Notes: generated by a model not told the origin, from the sequence alone. 64,000 nucleotides of DNA from Hymenobacter polaris (GCF_012927305.1 NZ_JABBGH010000003.1:62001-126000); one strand, 5' to 3'. Shown: positions 36,691-45,333, counted from the stretch's first letter. A program made the numbers and translations.

Positions 36691-37473
36691 CTACTCGTCG
36701 AACAAGCTGCCCGCTAAGCTGCCTAGCACCGAGCCGCTCTCTTTTTTGGCGTTGCCGCCCCATGGGGCCAGGGCCTGAATGAGCTTCTTAACGGGCATCG
36801 ACTGCAGCCACACCCGGCCGGTACCGCGCAGGGTGGCTAGCAGCAGCCCTTCGCCGCCAAATATCATCGACTTGAGCCCCCCAGCCCGCGCCACGCTGAA
36901 GTCGATGCCCGGCTCGAAGGCTACGATGCAGCCTGTATCGACGCGCAGCAATTCATTGTGCAGATGCTTCTCGACGATGGTGCCGCCGGCGTGCACAAAC
37001 GCCTTGCCATCGCCGGTGAGCTTCTGCAGGATGAAGCCCTCGCCGCCAAACAAGCCGGCTCCGAGCTTTTGGTTGAAGTGCAGGCTGATAGCCGTGCCCT
37101 TGGCCGCCGCCAGAAAGCCATCTTTCTGCACGATGAGGCCCGCGGGCATGGTGCCCAGGTCGATGGGAATAATCGTGCCGGGGTAGGGCGCCGAGAAGGC
37201 CACTCGACTACGGCCATAGGCCCCGCGGTTGGTGAAGTGGGTCAGAAACAGGCTTTCGCCCACCAGCAGCCGCGTGCCCGCCTTGAAGAGCTTGCCCAAG
37301 ATGCTCTGGTCGGGCTCCGAGCCGTCGCCCATCTTGGTTTCGAACGCGATGGCTTCGTCCATATACACCATGGCGCCGGCCTCGGCCACCACGGTTTCCT
37401 GGGGGTCCAGTTCTACTTCTAGTAGCTGAATATCAGTACCTAAGATGCGGTAGTCAACGTCGTGCGAGCGCAT
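36691..37473 (-). CDS. AIM24 / TIGR00266 family protein
   Basis: A 260-residue protein from ATG 37473, where the family N-terminus begins (RSHDVDYRILGTDIQLLEVE); the frame stays open 23 codons upstream without family similarity. The double beta-sandwich signature is clear: ETVVAEAGAMVYMDEAI, GESLFLTHFTNRG, GGEGFILQKLTGDGKAFVHA, VDTGCIVAFEPGIDFSVARA and GGEGLLLATLRGTGRVWLQS. AIM24-like proteins are widespread, and bacterial ones are linked to membrane or stress functions without a defined reaction. It converges with the small membrane protein gene. Confidence 0.9.
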   Translation of the reverse strand: MRSHDVDYRILGTDIQLLEVELDPQETVVAEAGAMVYMDEAIAFETKMGDGSEPDQSILGKLFKAGTRLLVGESLFLTHFTNRGAYGRSRVAFSAPYPGTIIPIDLGTMPAGLIVQKDGFLAAAKGTAISLHFNQKLGAGLFGGEGFILQKLTGDGKAFVHAGGTIVEKHLHNELLRVDTGCIVAFEPGIDFSVARAGGLKSMIFGGEGLLLATLRGTGRVWLQSMPVKKLIQALAPWGGNAKKESGSVLGSLAGSLFDE

Positions 37474-37600
37474 GGCCAAAGTTGTTAGGGGTGAAGTACC
37501 GGTCAACGGCAGCTGCTGCATCGCCCGGCGGCGGCCCGGCATTACAGCGCCGCCCCTAGGGGGTTTGCCACTGGCAAAGGCCCTAGGGGCAAGCCGGTGG

Positions 37601-38008
37601 CTACTCCAGCTCAGCGCGGGTTTCGGCAGCCTCGTCGGCGTCGGTCGCGCCGTCTTTTTTGCGCTTGGACTCGCGGCTGGTACGCTTCATAAACTCCTCG
37701 TCCGACTCTTCGGGCTCTTCGGCTTCGGCGGCGTCAATATCCTCATCTTCTTCTTCGCGCGCTTCGCTAGCCGCGGCAGCCGCGGCGCGGGCCTGGGCTT
37801 CCTCGCCAAAGTTGCCTTCGCGATGTACTATCTTTTTGTCGCGCACGTGGCGGCCCAAAAACTCGTTTATCTGCTCGATGGAGTAGTTGGAAGTGATTTC
37901 GCCCAGCGGGTTCACGCCGATTTCAAAGCCTTCGAGGTCTTTGTGCACGCGCGCTTTTTTTTCGGGCTCGGCCGGCTTTTGCTTGGGTTTAGTGGGTTTC
38001 TTGGCCAT
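37601..38008 (-). CDS. Charged small protein of unknown function
   Basis: A 135-residue protein starting MAKKPTKPKQKPAEPEKKAR. The N-terminal part is Lys/Pro-rich. Residues about 22-66 (VHKDLEGFEIGVNPLGEITS, then YSIEQINEFLGRHVRDKK) look folded and are probably the conserved core. The C-terminal half is Ala/Glu/Asp-rich and disordered (EEEDEDIDAAEAEEPEESDEE), ending in a basic patch and ATDADEAAETRAELE. The alternation of basic and acidic tails suggests a nucleoid- or ribosome-associated role, but nothing proves it. The ATG at 38008 is preferred over one 12 codons upstream. Confidence 0.65.
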   Translation of the reverse strand: MAKKPTKPKQKPAEPEKKARVHKDLEGFEIGVNPLGEITSNYSIEQINEFLGRHVRDKKIVHREGNFGEEAQARAAAAAASEAREEEDEDIDAAEAEEPEESDEEFMKRTSRESKRKKDGATDADEAAETRAELE

Positions 38009-38052
38009 GGTAAGGTAAGGGTAGTAGTCATCAATAAGGAGCAACTGCCGTG

Positions 38053-38102
38053 CATACGCAAAAAGCCGCCCTCGAGTGTCCGAGCGCGGCTTTTTGCGTA
38101 TG
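38053..38102 (-). terminator. Terminator downstream of gltX
   Basis: A 50-bp near-perfect hairpin. CATACGCAAAAAGCCGC pairs with GCGGCTTTTTGCGTATG, the T-run falling in the descending arm on both strands. It lies between the gltX stop and the upstream end of the charged protein gene. Confidence 0.8.
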
Positions 38103-38134
38103 GATAGGCTGCCAAAAGCCCTTAGTAGCCCAAG

Positions 38135-39682
38135 CTACCCTAGGCGCTCGCGCGCTGCGCGCAGGCGCTGGGCCACCTCCCCGGTACCCAGAATGGCCAG
38201 CGTTTCGAACAGGTCGGGGCCGGCGCCGGCGCCCGTCACGGCCACGCGCAAGGCCTGTAGCACCTGGCCGGGCTTGAGGCCCTGGGCTTCCATGGTTTGG
38301 TTGAAAATACTTTTAAGCACCTCGGCGTTGGCGCTGGGCTCCGAGTCGGCGGGCAGGGCGTCGGCGTAGGCCCCTAGGGCCGCCGAAACCTGCGCGTTCC
38401 ACTTCTTGGCAATTACCGCCTGGTCGTACTCAGTCGGCGCTTCAAAGAAGTACTTGGCTTCCTGCCAAAAATCCTGCGGGAAGCTCACGCGCTCCTTCAT
38501 CACGCCCACTACCTGCGCGGCCTTTTCCGCACTGCACTCGATGCCGTGCTCCCCTAGGGCCGCTAGCAGGTAGGGCGCCAGCTCGGCGTCGGGCTTGGCG
38601 CGCAGGTAGTGCTCGTTGTACCATTTGGCCTTGGCCACATCAAACTTGGCCGGCGACTTGCTCACGCGGTCAATCGAGAAGGCCTCAATCAACTCGGGCA
38701 TTGAGAAAATCTCCTGGCTGGTGCCGGGGTTCCATCCTAGGAAAGCCAGAAAATTGACCAGCGCCTCGGGCAGGTAGCCATCTTCGCGGTAGCCGCGGCT
38801 CACGGTGGGCTCGCCGGTTTCGGGGTCGGTGCCGTGCCACTCCAGCGCAAACACCGGGAAGCCCAGGCGGTCGCCGTCGCGCTTGCTGAGCTTGCCCGTG
38901 CCGTCGGGCTTAAGCAGCAGCGGCAGGTGGGCGAACTGCGGCATGGTCTTTTCCCAGCCCAGGTAGCGGTACAGCAGCACGTGCAGCGGCGCCGAGGGCA
39001 GCCACTCCTCGCCCCGAATCACGTGGGAAATTTCCATCAGGTGGTCGTCCACGATGTTGGCTAGGTGGTAGGTCGGCATGCCGTCCGACTTCATCAGCAC
39101 CTTGTCGTCCACGGCGCTCGAATGCACCACCACCCAGCCCCGAATCAGGTCCTGGAAGCGGATTTCTTCCTTGCGCGGCACCTTGAGGCGAATAACGTAG
39201 GGCGCCCCCGCGTCGAGCAGGGCCTGGGTTTCGTTTTCGGGCAGGGTCAGTGAGTTGCGCATCTGGGTGCGCGTGATGCTGTTGTACTGCGGGTTGGGCA
39301 CCTTGGCGGCTTGCAGGCGCTCGCGCATGGCGTCCAGCTCCTCGGGCGTGTCGAAGGCGTAGTAGGCGTAGCCGTCGCGGATGAGCTGGTCGGCGTATTC
39401 GCGGTAGATGGGCTTGCGCTCGCTTTGGCGGTAGGGGGCATGCGGGCCGCCCTTCCAGGGGCTCTCGTCCAGCTCAATGCCCACCCACTCCAGGCTCTGG
39501 CGAATGTAGTCCTCGGCGCCGGGCACAAACCGGTTCTGGTCGGTGTCCTCGATGCGCAGTATCATAGTGCCGCCCAGCTTGCGGGCCAGCAGGTAGTTAT
39601 ACAAGGCCGTGCGCACGCCGCCAATGTGCAGCGGCCCCGTCGGCGAGGGTGCAAAGCGCACCCGAACAGGTCTTTCACTCAT
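38135..39682 (-). CDS. gltX: Glutamyl-tRNA synthetase
   Basis: A 515-residue class I synthetase. The signature FAPSPTGPLHIGGVRTALYN contains HIGG at residues 19-22, and the second motif reads KLSKRDGDR (the KMSKS equivalent). Between them lie the connective insertion and the substrate-recognition motif YHLANIVDDHLMEISHVIRG. The C-terminal helical anticodon-binding domain ends near RLRAARERLG. It charges tRNA-Glu; a separate GlnRS is not seen, so whether it is discriminating cannot be told here. A TACCTTTG box sits 7 bp before the ATG, predicting an almost leaderless message. Confidence 0.97.
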   Translation of the reverse strand: MSERPVRVRFAPSPTGPLHIGGVRTALYNYLLARKLGGTMILRIEDTDQNRFVPGAEDYIRQSLEWVGIELDESPWKGGPHAPYRQSERKPIYREYADQLIRDGYAYYAFDTPEELDAMRERLQAAKVPNPQYNSITRTQMRNSLTLPENETQALLDAGAPYVIRLKVPRKEEIRFQDLIRGWVVVHSSAVDDKVLMKSDGMPTYHLANIVDDHLMEISHVIRGEEWLPSAPLHVLLYRYLGWEKTMPQFAHLPLLLKPDGTGKLSKRDGDRLGFPVFALEWHGTDPETGEPTVSRGYREDGYLPEALVNFLAFLGWNPGTSQEIFSMPELIEAFSIDRVSKSPAKFDVAKAKWYNEHYLRAKPDAELAPYLLAALGEHGIECSAEKAAQVVGVMKERVSFPQDFWQEAKYFFEAPTEYDQAVIAKKWNAQVSAALGAYADALPADSEPSANAEVLKSIFNQTMEAQGLKPGQVLQALRVAVTGAGAGPDLFETLAILGTGEVAQRLRAARERLG

Positions 39683-39689
39683 AATGCCG

Positions 39690-39697
39690 CAAAGGTA
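39690..39697 (-). promoter_or_regulatory. -7 box (TACCTTTG) of gltX
   Basis: Minus-strand consensus match ending 7 bp from the gltX ATG at 39682. The transcription start would be at or next to the start codon. Confidence 0.6.
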
Positions 39698-39698
39698 G

Positions 39699-39770
39699 GC
39701 AGTAGTGAAATGGTGAGGTGGTGAGCTTTAAATAGATTAACTCACCACCTCACTATTTTACCGCTACTGC
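39699..39770. repeat. Inverted repeat between ridA-like gene and gltX
   Basis: TGGTGAGGTGGTGAG and CTCACCACCTCAC pair across an AT-rich loop of 15 bp; outer bases GCAGTAG/CTACTGC also pair. The right end overlaps the stop codon of the RidA gene at 39764. It may act as the RidA terminator and is close to the gltX promoter. Confidence 0.75.
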
Positions 39771-40150
39771 TCCACTGCGATGCACGAAATTTCCACCTGC
39801 ACGTCGCGCGGCAGGCGGGCTACTTCCACGGTTTCGCGGGCCGGCGCCGTAGCTTCCTCGAAATACGAGCCATACACCTGGTTGATGGTGGCAAAGTTGC
39901 CCAGGTCCTTCACGAAGATGGAACACTTTACTACGTCGGGCAGCCCTAGGCCCGCGGCCGCCAGCACGGCTGTCAGGTTCTTCAATACCTGGTGGGTTTG
40001 CGCGGCCACGTCGCCGTCGCCTACCAGCTGGCCCTGCGCATCAAGTGGTATCTGGCCCGATACGTACACGGTAGCGCCCGCCTTCACGGCTTGCGAGTAG
40101 GGGCCAATGGGCGCCGGAGCCTGGTCGGTGAGGATGATTTGGTGGGGCAT
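39764..40150 (-). CDS. RidA family reactive imine/enamine deaminase
   Basis: A 128-residue protein starting MPHQIILTDQAPAPIGPYSQ, the canonical RidA beginning. VYVSGQIPLDAQGQLVG and the terminal ARLPRDVQVEISCIAVEQ complete the chorismate-mutase-like trimer fold. The conserved Arg is in this last motif (ARLPRDV), and VVKCSIFVKDLGNFATINQVY matches the family. It hydrolyses the reactive 2-aminoacrylate and similar enamines made by PLP enzymes. The start at 40150 is preferred over an upstream frame of 18 codons that lacks similarity. Confidence 0.95.
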   Translation of the reverse strand: MPHQIILTDQAPAPIGPYSQAVKAGATVYVSGQIPLDAQGQLVGDGDVAAQTHQVLKNLTAVLAAAGLGLPDVVKCSIFVKDLGNFATINQVYGSYFEEATAPARETVEVARLPRDVQVEISCIAVEQ

Positions 40151-40159
40151 GTTTTTGAA

Positions 40160-40275
40160 TGTGCAAATGTGGAAAATGTAAAAAGGGACGTAATAGAAAT
40201 GCAAAAATGGGGGAGATGTGAAAACTGACTTGCTTAGCCAATTTTCACATCTCCCCCATTTCTACATCTTCACAT
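40160..40275. repeat. Inverted repeat between ridA-like gene and glmS
   Basis: AATGGGGGAGATGTGAAAA (40206-40224) pairs with TTTTCACATCTCCCCCATT across an 18-bp loop. Outer, looser repeats (GTGCAAATGTGGAAAATG; ACATCTTCACATTTC) extend the symmetry. It lies in the glmS to RidA gap and resembles other intergenic AT-rich palindromes of this window in layout only. Confidence 0.7.
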
Positions 40276-40281
40276 TTCTTA

Positions 40282-42117
40282 TTATTCCACCGTCACCGAT
40301 TTAGCCAGGTTGCGGGGCTGGTCAACGTTGCAGCCGCGCAGCACGGCAATGTGGTAGCTGAGCAGCTGCAGCGGTACCACCGACACCAGGGGCATCAGGA
40401 TTTCGGACGTGTGGGGCACCTCAATGACAAACTCGGCCATCGCCGGAATCACGGTGTCGCCCTCCGTTACCACCGCGATAATGCGGCCCTTGCGGGCTTT
40501 CACTTCCTGAATGTTGCTCACCACCTTCTCGTACGAGCTGTCCTTGGTGGCGATAACGACTACCGGCATGTTCTCGTCGATGAGGGCGATAGGGCCGTGC
40601 TTCATCTCGGCCGCCGGATAGCCCTCGGCGTGGATATAGCTGATTTCCTTGAGCTTGAGCGCGCCTTCTAGGGCCACCGGGAAGTTGTAGCCGCGGCCCA
40701 GGTACAGGAAGTTGGGCACGTCCTTGAAGATTTCCGAAATCTGCCGAATTTCGGTATCCAGCTCTAGCGCCTTCTCCACCTTAGTGGGGATGTTGTGCAG
40801 CTCGGCAGTTAGCTCGCGCAGCTTAGTTTCTGGGATGGTGCCGCGGCGCTGGCCGATGCACATGGCCAGCAGCGTGAGCACCGTCACCTGGGCCGTGAAC
40901 GCCTTGGTGCTCGCTACCCCAATCTCGGGGCCGGCGTGGGTGTAGGCGCCGGCGTCGGTGGCGCGCGCGATGCTGCTGCCTACCACGTTGCAAATGCCGA
41001 AGATGGTGGCGCCTTTGCTCTTGGCCAGCTCCAGGGCAGCTAGGGTATCGGCCGTTTCGCCGCTCTGCGAGATGGCAATCACGATGTCGCGCTCCGAGAT
41101 AACCGGGTTGCGGTAGCGGAATTCCGAGGCGTACTCCACCTCCACGGGCAGGCGCGCCAGGTCCTCAATCAGGTACTCAGCCACCAGCCCGGCGTGCCAG
41201 GAGGTGCCGCAGGCCACGATGATGATGCGCTGGGCATTCACAAACTTCTGCTCGTAGGCGCGGAAGCCGGCCATGTTCAGGTGGCTGCCCCCCAGCTCCA
41301 GGCGCCCCCGCATCGAATCGAGGATGGAGCGGGGCTGCTCAAAAATCTCCTTGAGCATAAAGTGCTCGTAGCCACCTTTCTCAATGCTATCCAGCTCCAA
41401 CTCTAGGCGCTGAATGTAGGGCGTCTGCGTCACGTCCTCGCGCGAGCGAATGGTGAGCTGCCCGTCGCGGATAACGGCCAGCTCGTAGTCGTTCACATAC
41501 ACCACCTCGTTGGTGTATTCGATGATGGGCGTGGCGTCGGAAGCCACGAAGAACTCGCCTTCGCCAATGCCAATTACCAGCGGCGAGCCTTTGCGGGCCG
41601 CAATCAACTGGTTGGGCGCATCCTTGCTCAGCACCACAATGGCGTAGGCGCCGATTACTTCGTGCAGGGCCAAGCGCACAGCTTCCTCCAGCGTGCAGTC
41701 GTTCTGCTTCTGAATTTCCTCAATCAGGTTGACGAATACCTCCGTATCGGTATCCGACTGAAACACGTGGCCCTGCTGCTGCAAGTGCGTTTTGAGCGCC
41801 GCGTAGTTTTCGATAATGCCGTTGTGGATGATGGCAATACGCTCGGAGGTAGAGTAGTGCGGGTGCGCGTTCACGTCGTTGGGCTCACCGTGGGTGGCCC
41901 AGCGGGTGTGGCCCATGCCCACCGTTGCGTGCGTGTCTTTCGAGGCTAGAAAGTTTTCCAGCTCGGCCACTTTGCCCTTCTTCTTATATACGTTCAGCGC
42001 GCCATTGAGCAGGGCCACGCCGGCTGAGTCGTAGCCGCGGTATTCGAGCCGATGCAGGCCTTTTAAAATAATAGGACAGGCCTCCCGATGGCCTAGATAC
42101 GCAACGATGCCGCACAT
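40282..42117 (-). CDS. glmS: Glutamine--fructose-6-phosphate aminotransferase (isomerising)
   Basis: A 611-residue enzyme that makes glucosamine-6-phosphate, the first step toward UDP-GlcNAc for peptidoglycan and lipid A. The N-terminal nucleophile amidotransferase domain starts with Met-Cys2 (MCGIVAYLGHREA) and includes GMGHTRWATHGEPNDVNAHPH. Two SIS sugar-isomerase domains follow (IVACGTSWHAGLVAEYL and ISQSGETADTLAAL; then YLGRGYNFPVALEGALKLKE). The C-terminus AKSVTVE is conserved. No glmS ribozyme is recognised upstream. It is followed by the RidA gene on the same strand. Confidence 0.98.
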   Translation of the reverse strand: MCGIVAYLGHREACPIILKGLHRLEYRGYDSAGVALLNGALNVYKKKGKVAELENFLASKDTHATVGMGHTRWATHGEPNDVNAHPHYSTSERIAIIHNGIIENYAALKTHLQQQGHVFQSDTDTEVFVNLIEEIQKQNDCTLEEAVRLALHEVIGAYAIVVLSKDAPNQLIAARKGSPLVIGIGEGEFFVASDATPIIEYTNEVVYVNDYELAVIRDGQLTIRSREDVTQTPYIQRLELELDSIEKGGYEHFMLKEIFEQPRSILDSMRGRLELGGSHLNMAGFRAYEQKFVNAQRIIIVACGTSWHAGLVAEYLIEDLARLPVEVEYASEFRYRNPVISERDIVIAISQSGETADTLAALELAKSKGATIFGICNVVGSSIARATDAGAYTHAGPEIGVASTKAFTAQVTVLTLLAMCIGQRRGTIPETKLRELTAELHNIPTKVEKALELDTEIRQISEIFKDVPNFLYLGRGYNFPVALEGALKLKEISYIHAEGYPAAEMKHGPIALIDENMPVVVIATKDSSYEKVVSNIQEVKARKGRIIAVVTEGDTVIPAMAEFVIEVPHTSEILMPLVSVVPLQLLSYHIAVLRGCNVDQPRNLAKSVTVE

Positions 42118-42242
42118 GTGCAGTAGGATTAAAAAGAGTTAGAAAATAACTGGTAACAGCCTCAAATAATTTGCGGCCAAATAGTGAAGCAATTTACGGG
42201 TAGGCGGCGGGAAATGCCGCTGCACCAACTGGCGCAAAACAG

Positions 42243-42284
42243 TTCCGGCCGCTAGCCCCGCCCAAGGCGAGGCCAGCGGCCGGA
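42243..42284 (-). terminator. Hairpin after the glycogen synthase-like gene
   Basis: CCGGCCGCTAGCCCCGCC and its near complement GGCGAGGCCAGCGGCCGG flank a three-base loop. On the minus strand it is followed by AACTGTTTTGC, a weak T-run. It lies between the stop at 42338 and glmS. Confidence 0.6.
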
Positions 42285-42337
42285 AAGGGAACGGCAAAGT
42301 TACGGCACTCCGCAGTTTCTTAGCAGCTAGCTAACTA

Positions 42338-43150
42338 CTAATTGGCCAGTTCGTTATAAAGTGCCTGGTACGACGAAAGCAGATTTTCGTCGGTAGCCAC
42401 CTGGGGCAGGCTCTTGCGCGAGGCGTACTCGCTGAACAAGCCGTTGAGGTTGTCGGAGAAGTCCTCGTCGGAGCGCACCACGGTGTCGGCGTAGTCCATG
42501 CCCATCTTCACGAAGCCCGAAAAATCGGCGGTTTGCAACGAAGTCAGCATCTGGTCGTCGATGTCGAGCATCTTGGCTTTTTCCACCAGGTTGCCCTCAA
42601 ACTTGTCCATGAACTCGTTGTTGTAGACCGTGAAAACCGACTTGGCATCCTTGAATACCGGGTCCTTCTTGTACGTCGTTTTCAGGTACAGCGGGATAAG
42701 CGAAGTCATCCAGTCGTTGCAGTGCACGATGTCGGGCTGCCAGCCGAGCTTCTTCACGGTTTCAAGTACGCCCTTGCAGAAAAAGATGGCGCGCTCGTCG
42801 TTATCAGTGTAGAACTTGTCGTTTTTATCAACCAGGGCCGACTTGCGGTGGAAGTAATCCTCGTTGTCGATAAAGTAAACCTGTAGCTTCGCGGTCGGAA
42901 TGGAGGCTACTTTGATAACCAGCGGCTTTTCGTCGTCGCCCACGGCAATATTGATGCCCGAAAGGCGCACTACCTCGTGCAGGCGGTTCTTGCGCTCGTT
43001 GATAATGCCAAAGCGCGGCACGAAGATGCGCACCTCGGCCCCGCTCTCCTGCATAGCAGCGGGCAGGCGGCGCAGCAACTCCGCTACTTTCGTGGTGTGG
43101 AGAAAGGGGTCAATCTCGGTGGCCGCGTACAGGATGCGCAACTTCGACAT
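42338..43150 (-). CDS. Glycogen/starch synthase-like protein (GT5 N-terminal domain only)
   Basis: A 270-residue protein matching only the N-terminal Rossmann half of family 5 glycogen synthases: KLRILYAATEIDPFLHTTKV (the K-x-G-G loop is replaced by H-T-T-K), EVRIFVPRFGIINERKNRLH, DIVHCNDWMTSLIPLYLKT and SVFTVYNNEFMDKFEG. The C-terminal GT1-like half that binds ADP-glucose is missing, so it is probably not a complete synthase. Bacteroidota often carry this short form near panC and glmS, as here. The role is unknown; a regulatory or partial glycosyltransferase function is possible. It diverges from panC with a 117-bp shared promoter region. Confidence 0.88.
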   Translation of the reverse strand: MSKLRILYAATEIDPFLHTTKVAELLRRLPAAMQESGAEVRIFVPRFGIINERKNRLHEVVRLSGINIAVGDDEKPLVIKVASIPTAKLQVYFIDNEDYFHRKSALVDKNDKFYTDNDERAIFFCKGVLETVKKLGWQPDIVHCNDWMTSLIPLYLKTTYKKDPVFKDAKSVFTVYNNEFMDKFEGNLVEKAKMLDIDDQMLTSLQTADFSGFVKMGMDYADTVVRSDEDFSDNLNGLFSEYASRKSLPQVATDENLLSSYQALYNELAN

Positions 43151-43267
43151 GGGGGGGCTGGCTAATGGGTTGAGAACGGGCCATAGTTTGGCTCCACAAA
43201 ATTACGCATTTTTTCGTGTATTTGCAACAAAATTCGCTTAACCCTATTCGTTTGAAGCTCAACTAAA

Positions 43268-44116
43268 ATGCTAAATTTTACATCCGCCACCGAGTGGCGG
43301 AGCTACACCGAGCAAGCGCGTTGCGCCGGCCGCCGCCTAGGGCTGATACCCACCATGGGGGCGCTGCACGCCGGGCATTTGCAGTTGGTGCAGGCCGCGG
43401 CCGCCGAGTGCGACGAGGTATTGGTCAGCATCTTCGTCAACCCCACCCAGTTCAACAATCCTGAGGATTTACGCCTTTACCCTAGGGTGCCCGAGCAAGA
43501 CGCGGCCCTGCTGGCGCCGGCGGGCTGCACGGCCTTGTTTCTGCCCTCGGTGGCCGACATGTACCCGCAGCCCACGGTGCTGCGCTTCGACTTTGGCGCG
43601 CTGGAGAGCGTGATGGAGGGCGCCCACCGCCCCGGCCATTTCAACGGCGTAGCCACAGTGGTAAGCAAGCTGTTTCACCAGGCCCGGCCGCACGCGGTGT
43701 ACTTCGGGCAAAAGGACTTTCAGCAGGTAGCTATTGTGCGCCAGCTCATTGCCGACCTTAGCTTTGACTTGGAGCTGGTAGTGTGCCCTACCGTGCGCGA
43801 AACCGACGGGCTGGCCATGTCGTCGCGCAACCGCCGCTTGGGGCCTGAGGCGCGGGCCCTAGCCCCCTTCCTCTACCAAACCCTGCAGGCGGCGGCCCAG
43901 CAGGTGCGCCAGGGCGTGGCACCGGCCTTAGTGCAGCAACAGGCCCTAGGGACGCTAGCGGCCGAAAAGGCATTTACCCCCGAATACTTCGAAGTAGCCG
44001 ACGCGCAAACCTTGCAGCCGCTGGCCGCCTATGCGCCCGGCCGCGCCGTGGTGCTGTGCGTGGCCGCGTTTTTGGACGGCGTGCGACTGATTGATAACGT
44101 GGTGGTGGAAGCCTAG
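43268..44116 (+). CDS. panC: Pantothenate synthetase (pantoate--beta-alanine ligase)
   Basis: A 282-residue enzyme that joins pantoate and beta-alanine with ATP, the last step of vitamin B5 synthesis. The nucleotide-binding motif is IPTMGALHAGHLQLVQ with His34 and His37. Also visible are VSIFVNPTQFNNPEDL, the pantoate site FGQKDFQQVAIVRQLI and the KMSKS-like MSSRNRRLGPEARALAP. The product feeds coenzyme A synthesis, as does coaX at 59.9-60.7 kb. Start ATG 43268 lies in the usual place before LNFTSATEW. Confidence 0.97.
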   Translation: MLNFTSATEWRSYTEQARCAGRRLGLIPTMGALHAGHLQLVQAAAAECDEVLVSIFVNPTQFNNPEDLRLYPRVPEQDAALLAPAGCTALFLPSVADMYPQPTVLRFDFGALESVMEGAHRPGHFNGVATVVSKLFHQARPHAVYFGQKDFQQVAIVRQLIADLSFDLELVVCPTVRETDGLAMSSRNRRLGPEARALAPFLYQTLQAAAQQVRQGVAPALVQQQALGTLAAEKAFTPEYFEVADAQTLQPLAAYAPGRAVVLCVAAFLDGVRLIDNVVVEA

Positions 44117-44123
44117 GGGCAGT

Positions 44124-44255
44124 TAAAGAACTAAAGAACGTCATTCCGAGCCCGCGAGGAATCTCGCTCGCGCCGGTTGGTTGTCGCCCACACGACCCCT
44201 AGGCGACGCGGGCGAGATTCCTCGCGGGCTCGGAATGACGTTCTTTAGTTCTTTA
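44124..44255. repeat. Dispersed palindrome, long variant (GAGGAATCTCGC)
   Basis: A 132-bp inverted repeat with arms of about 49 bp: TAAAGAACTAAAGAACGTCA, then TTCCGAGCCCGCGAGGAATC, matched by the complementary right arm. The loop contains CCCCTAGG. The last three bases are the stop codon of the nucleotidyltransferase (TAA on the minus strand). It separates two convergent genes. Confidence 0.9.
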
Positions 44256-45263
44256 CTTGCTCTGCTGATAGTCGATGTCGGTATTATCGCCCAGGTTAAG
44301 GCTGTGGTTGAGACCGCGGAAGGAGGCGTCGGAACCCACGATGCAGTCGCTCATCACGGCCGAGCTTAGCTCGGAGTACGAGCCGATGATGCTGTCGCTG
44401 ACGATAGTGTGCCGGATGATAGTGCGGTCGCCGATGGCCACGTGCGGGCCGATAATCGAGTGCTCGATGCGGCAGCCCGCGCCGATGCTCACGGGCGGGA
44501 TGATAACGGTATTGGGAAAGTCGGGGTGGGCAGGCACGGTCCGAAACTCGGGCGCGTCGAGCAGGCGGGCGTTGGCTTCGAGCAGGGTTTCCTTGCGGCC
44601 GCAGTCAAACCAGTTGTCCACGGCGGCGGTGCGCATGGGCTCGCCCTGCTCAATCAGGTGCATGAGCGCGTCGGTGAGCTGAAACTCCTCGTGGGTGCGG
44701 GTGCCGCTGGCAATGAGCCACTCCAGGGCTTCGGCTAGCTTTTCGGCGTCGGCAATTTTATAGAGGCCCACCAGCGCGTAGTTGCTCTTGGGGATGCGCG
44801 GCTTCTCGACCACGCGGCTGACCTGGCCGGCGGCGTCGGTTTCGACCAGGCCAAACAAACTGGGGGTTTTCACTTCTTTCACGGCCAGCACCGTGCCGGG
44901 CTGGCGCAGCAACGCGGGCAGGTCCACGTCCACGATGGTATCACCCAGCAGGATGAGCACGCCGTCGGGGTCGTGGCGAAACGTGTCGCGGGCCAGGTAC
45001 AGGGCGTGCCCTAGGCCCTCGCGCGGCTCCTGCACCACGAAGGTGGCGTTGAGGTCGGGGTAGTGCAGGCGCACGTAGCGCTCTACTTTTTCGCCCAGGT
45101 AGCCAATCACGAACACAAACTCGGTGAGGCCTGCCCCGCGCAGCCGGTCGATGATGTGGCCCAGAATGGTATTGCCGGCCACCGGCACCAGGCTTTTGGG
45201 CTGGGTGTGGGTGTGGGGGCGCAGGCGCGAGCCGATGCCGGCAACGGGGATAATGGCTTTCAC
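44253..45263 (-). CDS. Sugar-phosphate nucleotidyltransferase (NDP-sugar pyrophosphorylase)
   Basis: A 336-residue enzyme. The catalytic Rossmann domain begins MKAIIPVAGIGSRLRPHTHT with the pyrophosphorylase signature (GxGxRLxP) and PKSLVPVAGNTILGHIIDRL with the sugar-binding Lys. ILLGDTIVDVDL carries the Mg-binding Asp, and VGLYKIADAEKLAEALEWLI follows. A left-handed beta-helix C-domain of hexapeptide repeats (about residues 255-330, SIGAGCRIEHSIIGPHVAIG) mediates oligomerisation. It probably activates glucose-1-phosphate or mannose-1-phosphate as NDP-sugar; the nucleotide preference cannot be read here. Its stop lies inside a palindrome. Confidence 0.9.
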   Translation of the reverse strand: MKAIIPVAGIGSRLRPHTHTQPKSLVPVAGNTILGHIIDRLRGAGLTEFVFVIGYLGEKVERYVRLHYPDLNATFVVQEPREGLGHALYLARDTFRHDPDGVLILLGDTIVDVDLPALLRQPGTVLAVKEVKTPSLFGLVETDAAGQVSRVVEKPRIPKSNYALVGLYKIADAEKLAEALEWLIASGTRTHEEFQLTDALMHLIEQGEPMRTAAVDNWFDCGRKETLLEANARLLDAPEFRTVPAHPDFPNTVIIPPVSIGAGCRIEHSIIGPHVAIGDRTIIRHTIVSDSIIGSYSELSSAVMSDCIVGSDASFRGLNHSLNLGDNTDIDYQQSK

Positions 45264-45333
45264 GGGAAGCGGATTTTACGAGCGAAACACAAACGGACCG
45301 GCCAAGCTACTCAACCGCGCGTATTAGTCTGCG

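Noticed and set aside
42118..42337. A glmS ribozyme or riboswitch upstream of glmS
   Set aside because: No glmS ribozyme core was recognised, and the hairpin at 42243 fits a terminator of the preceding gene better.
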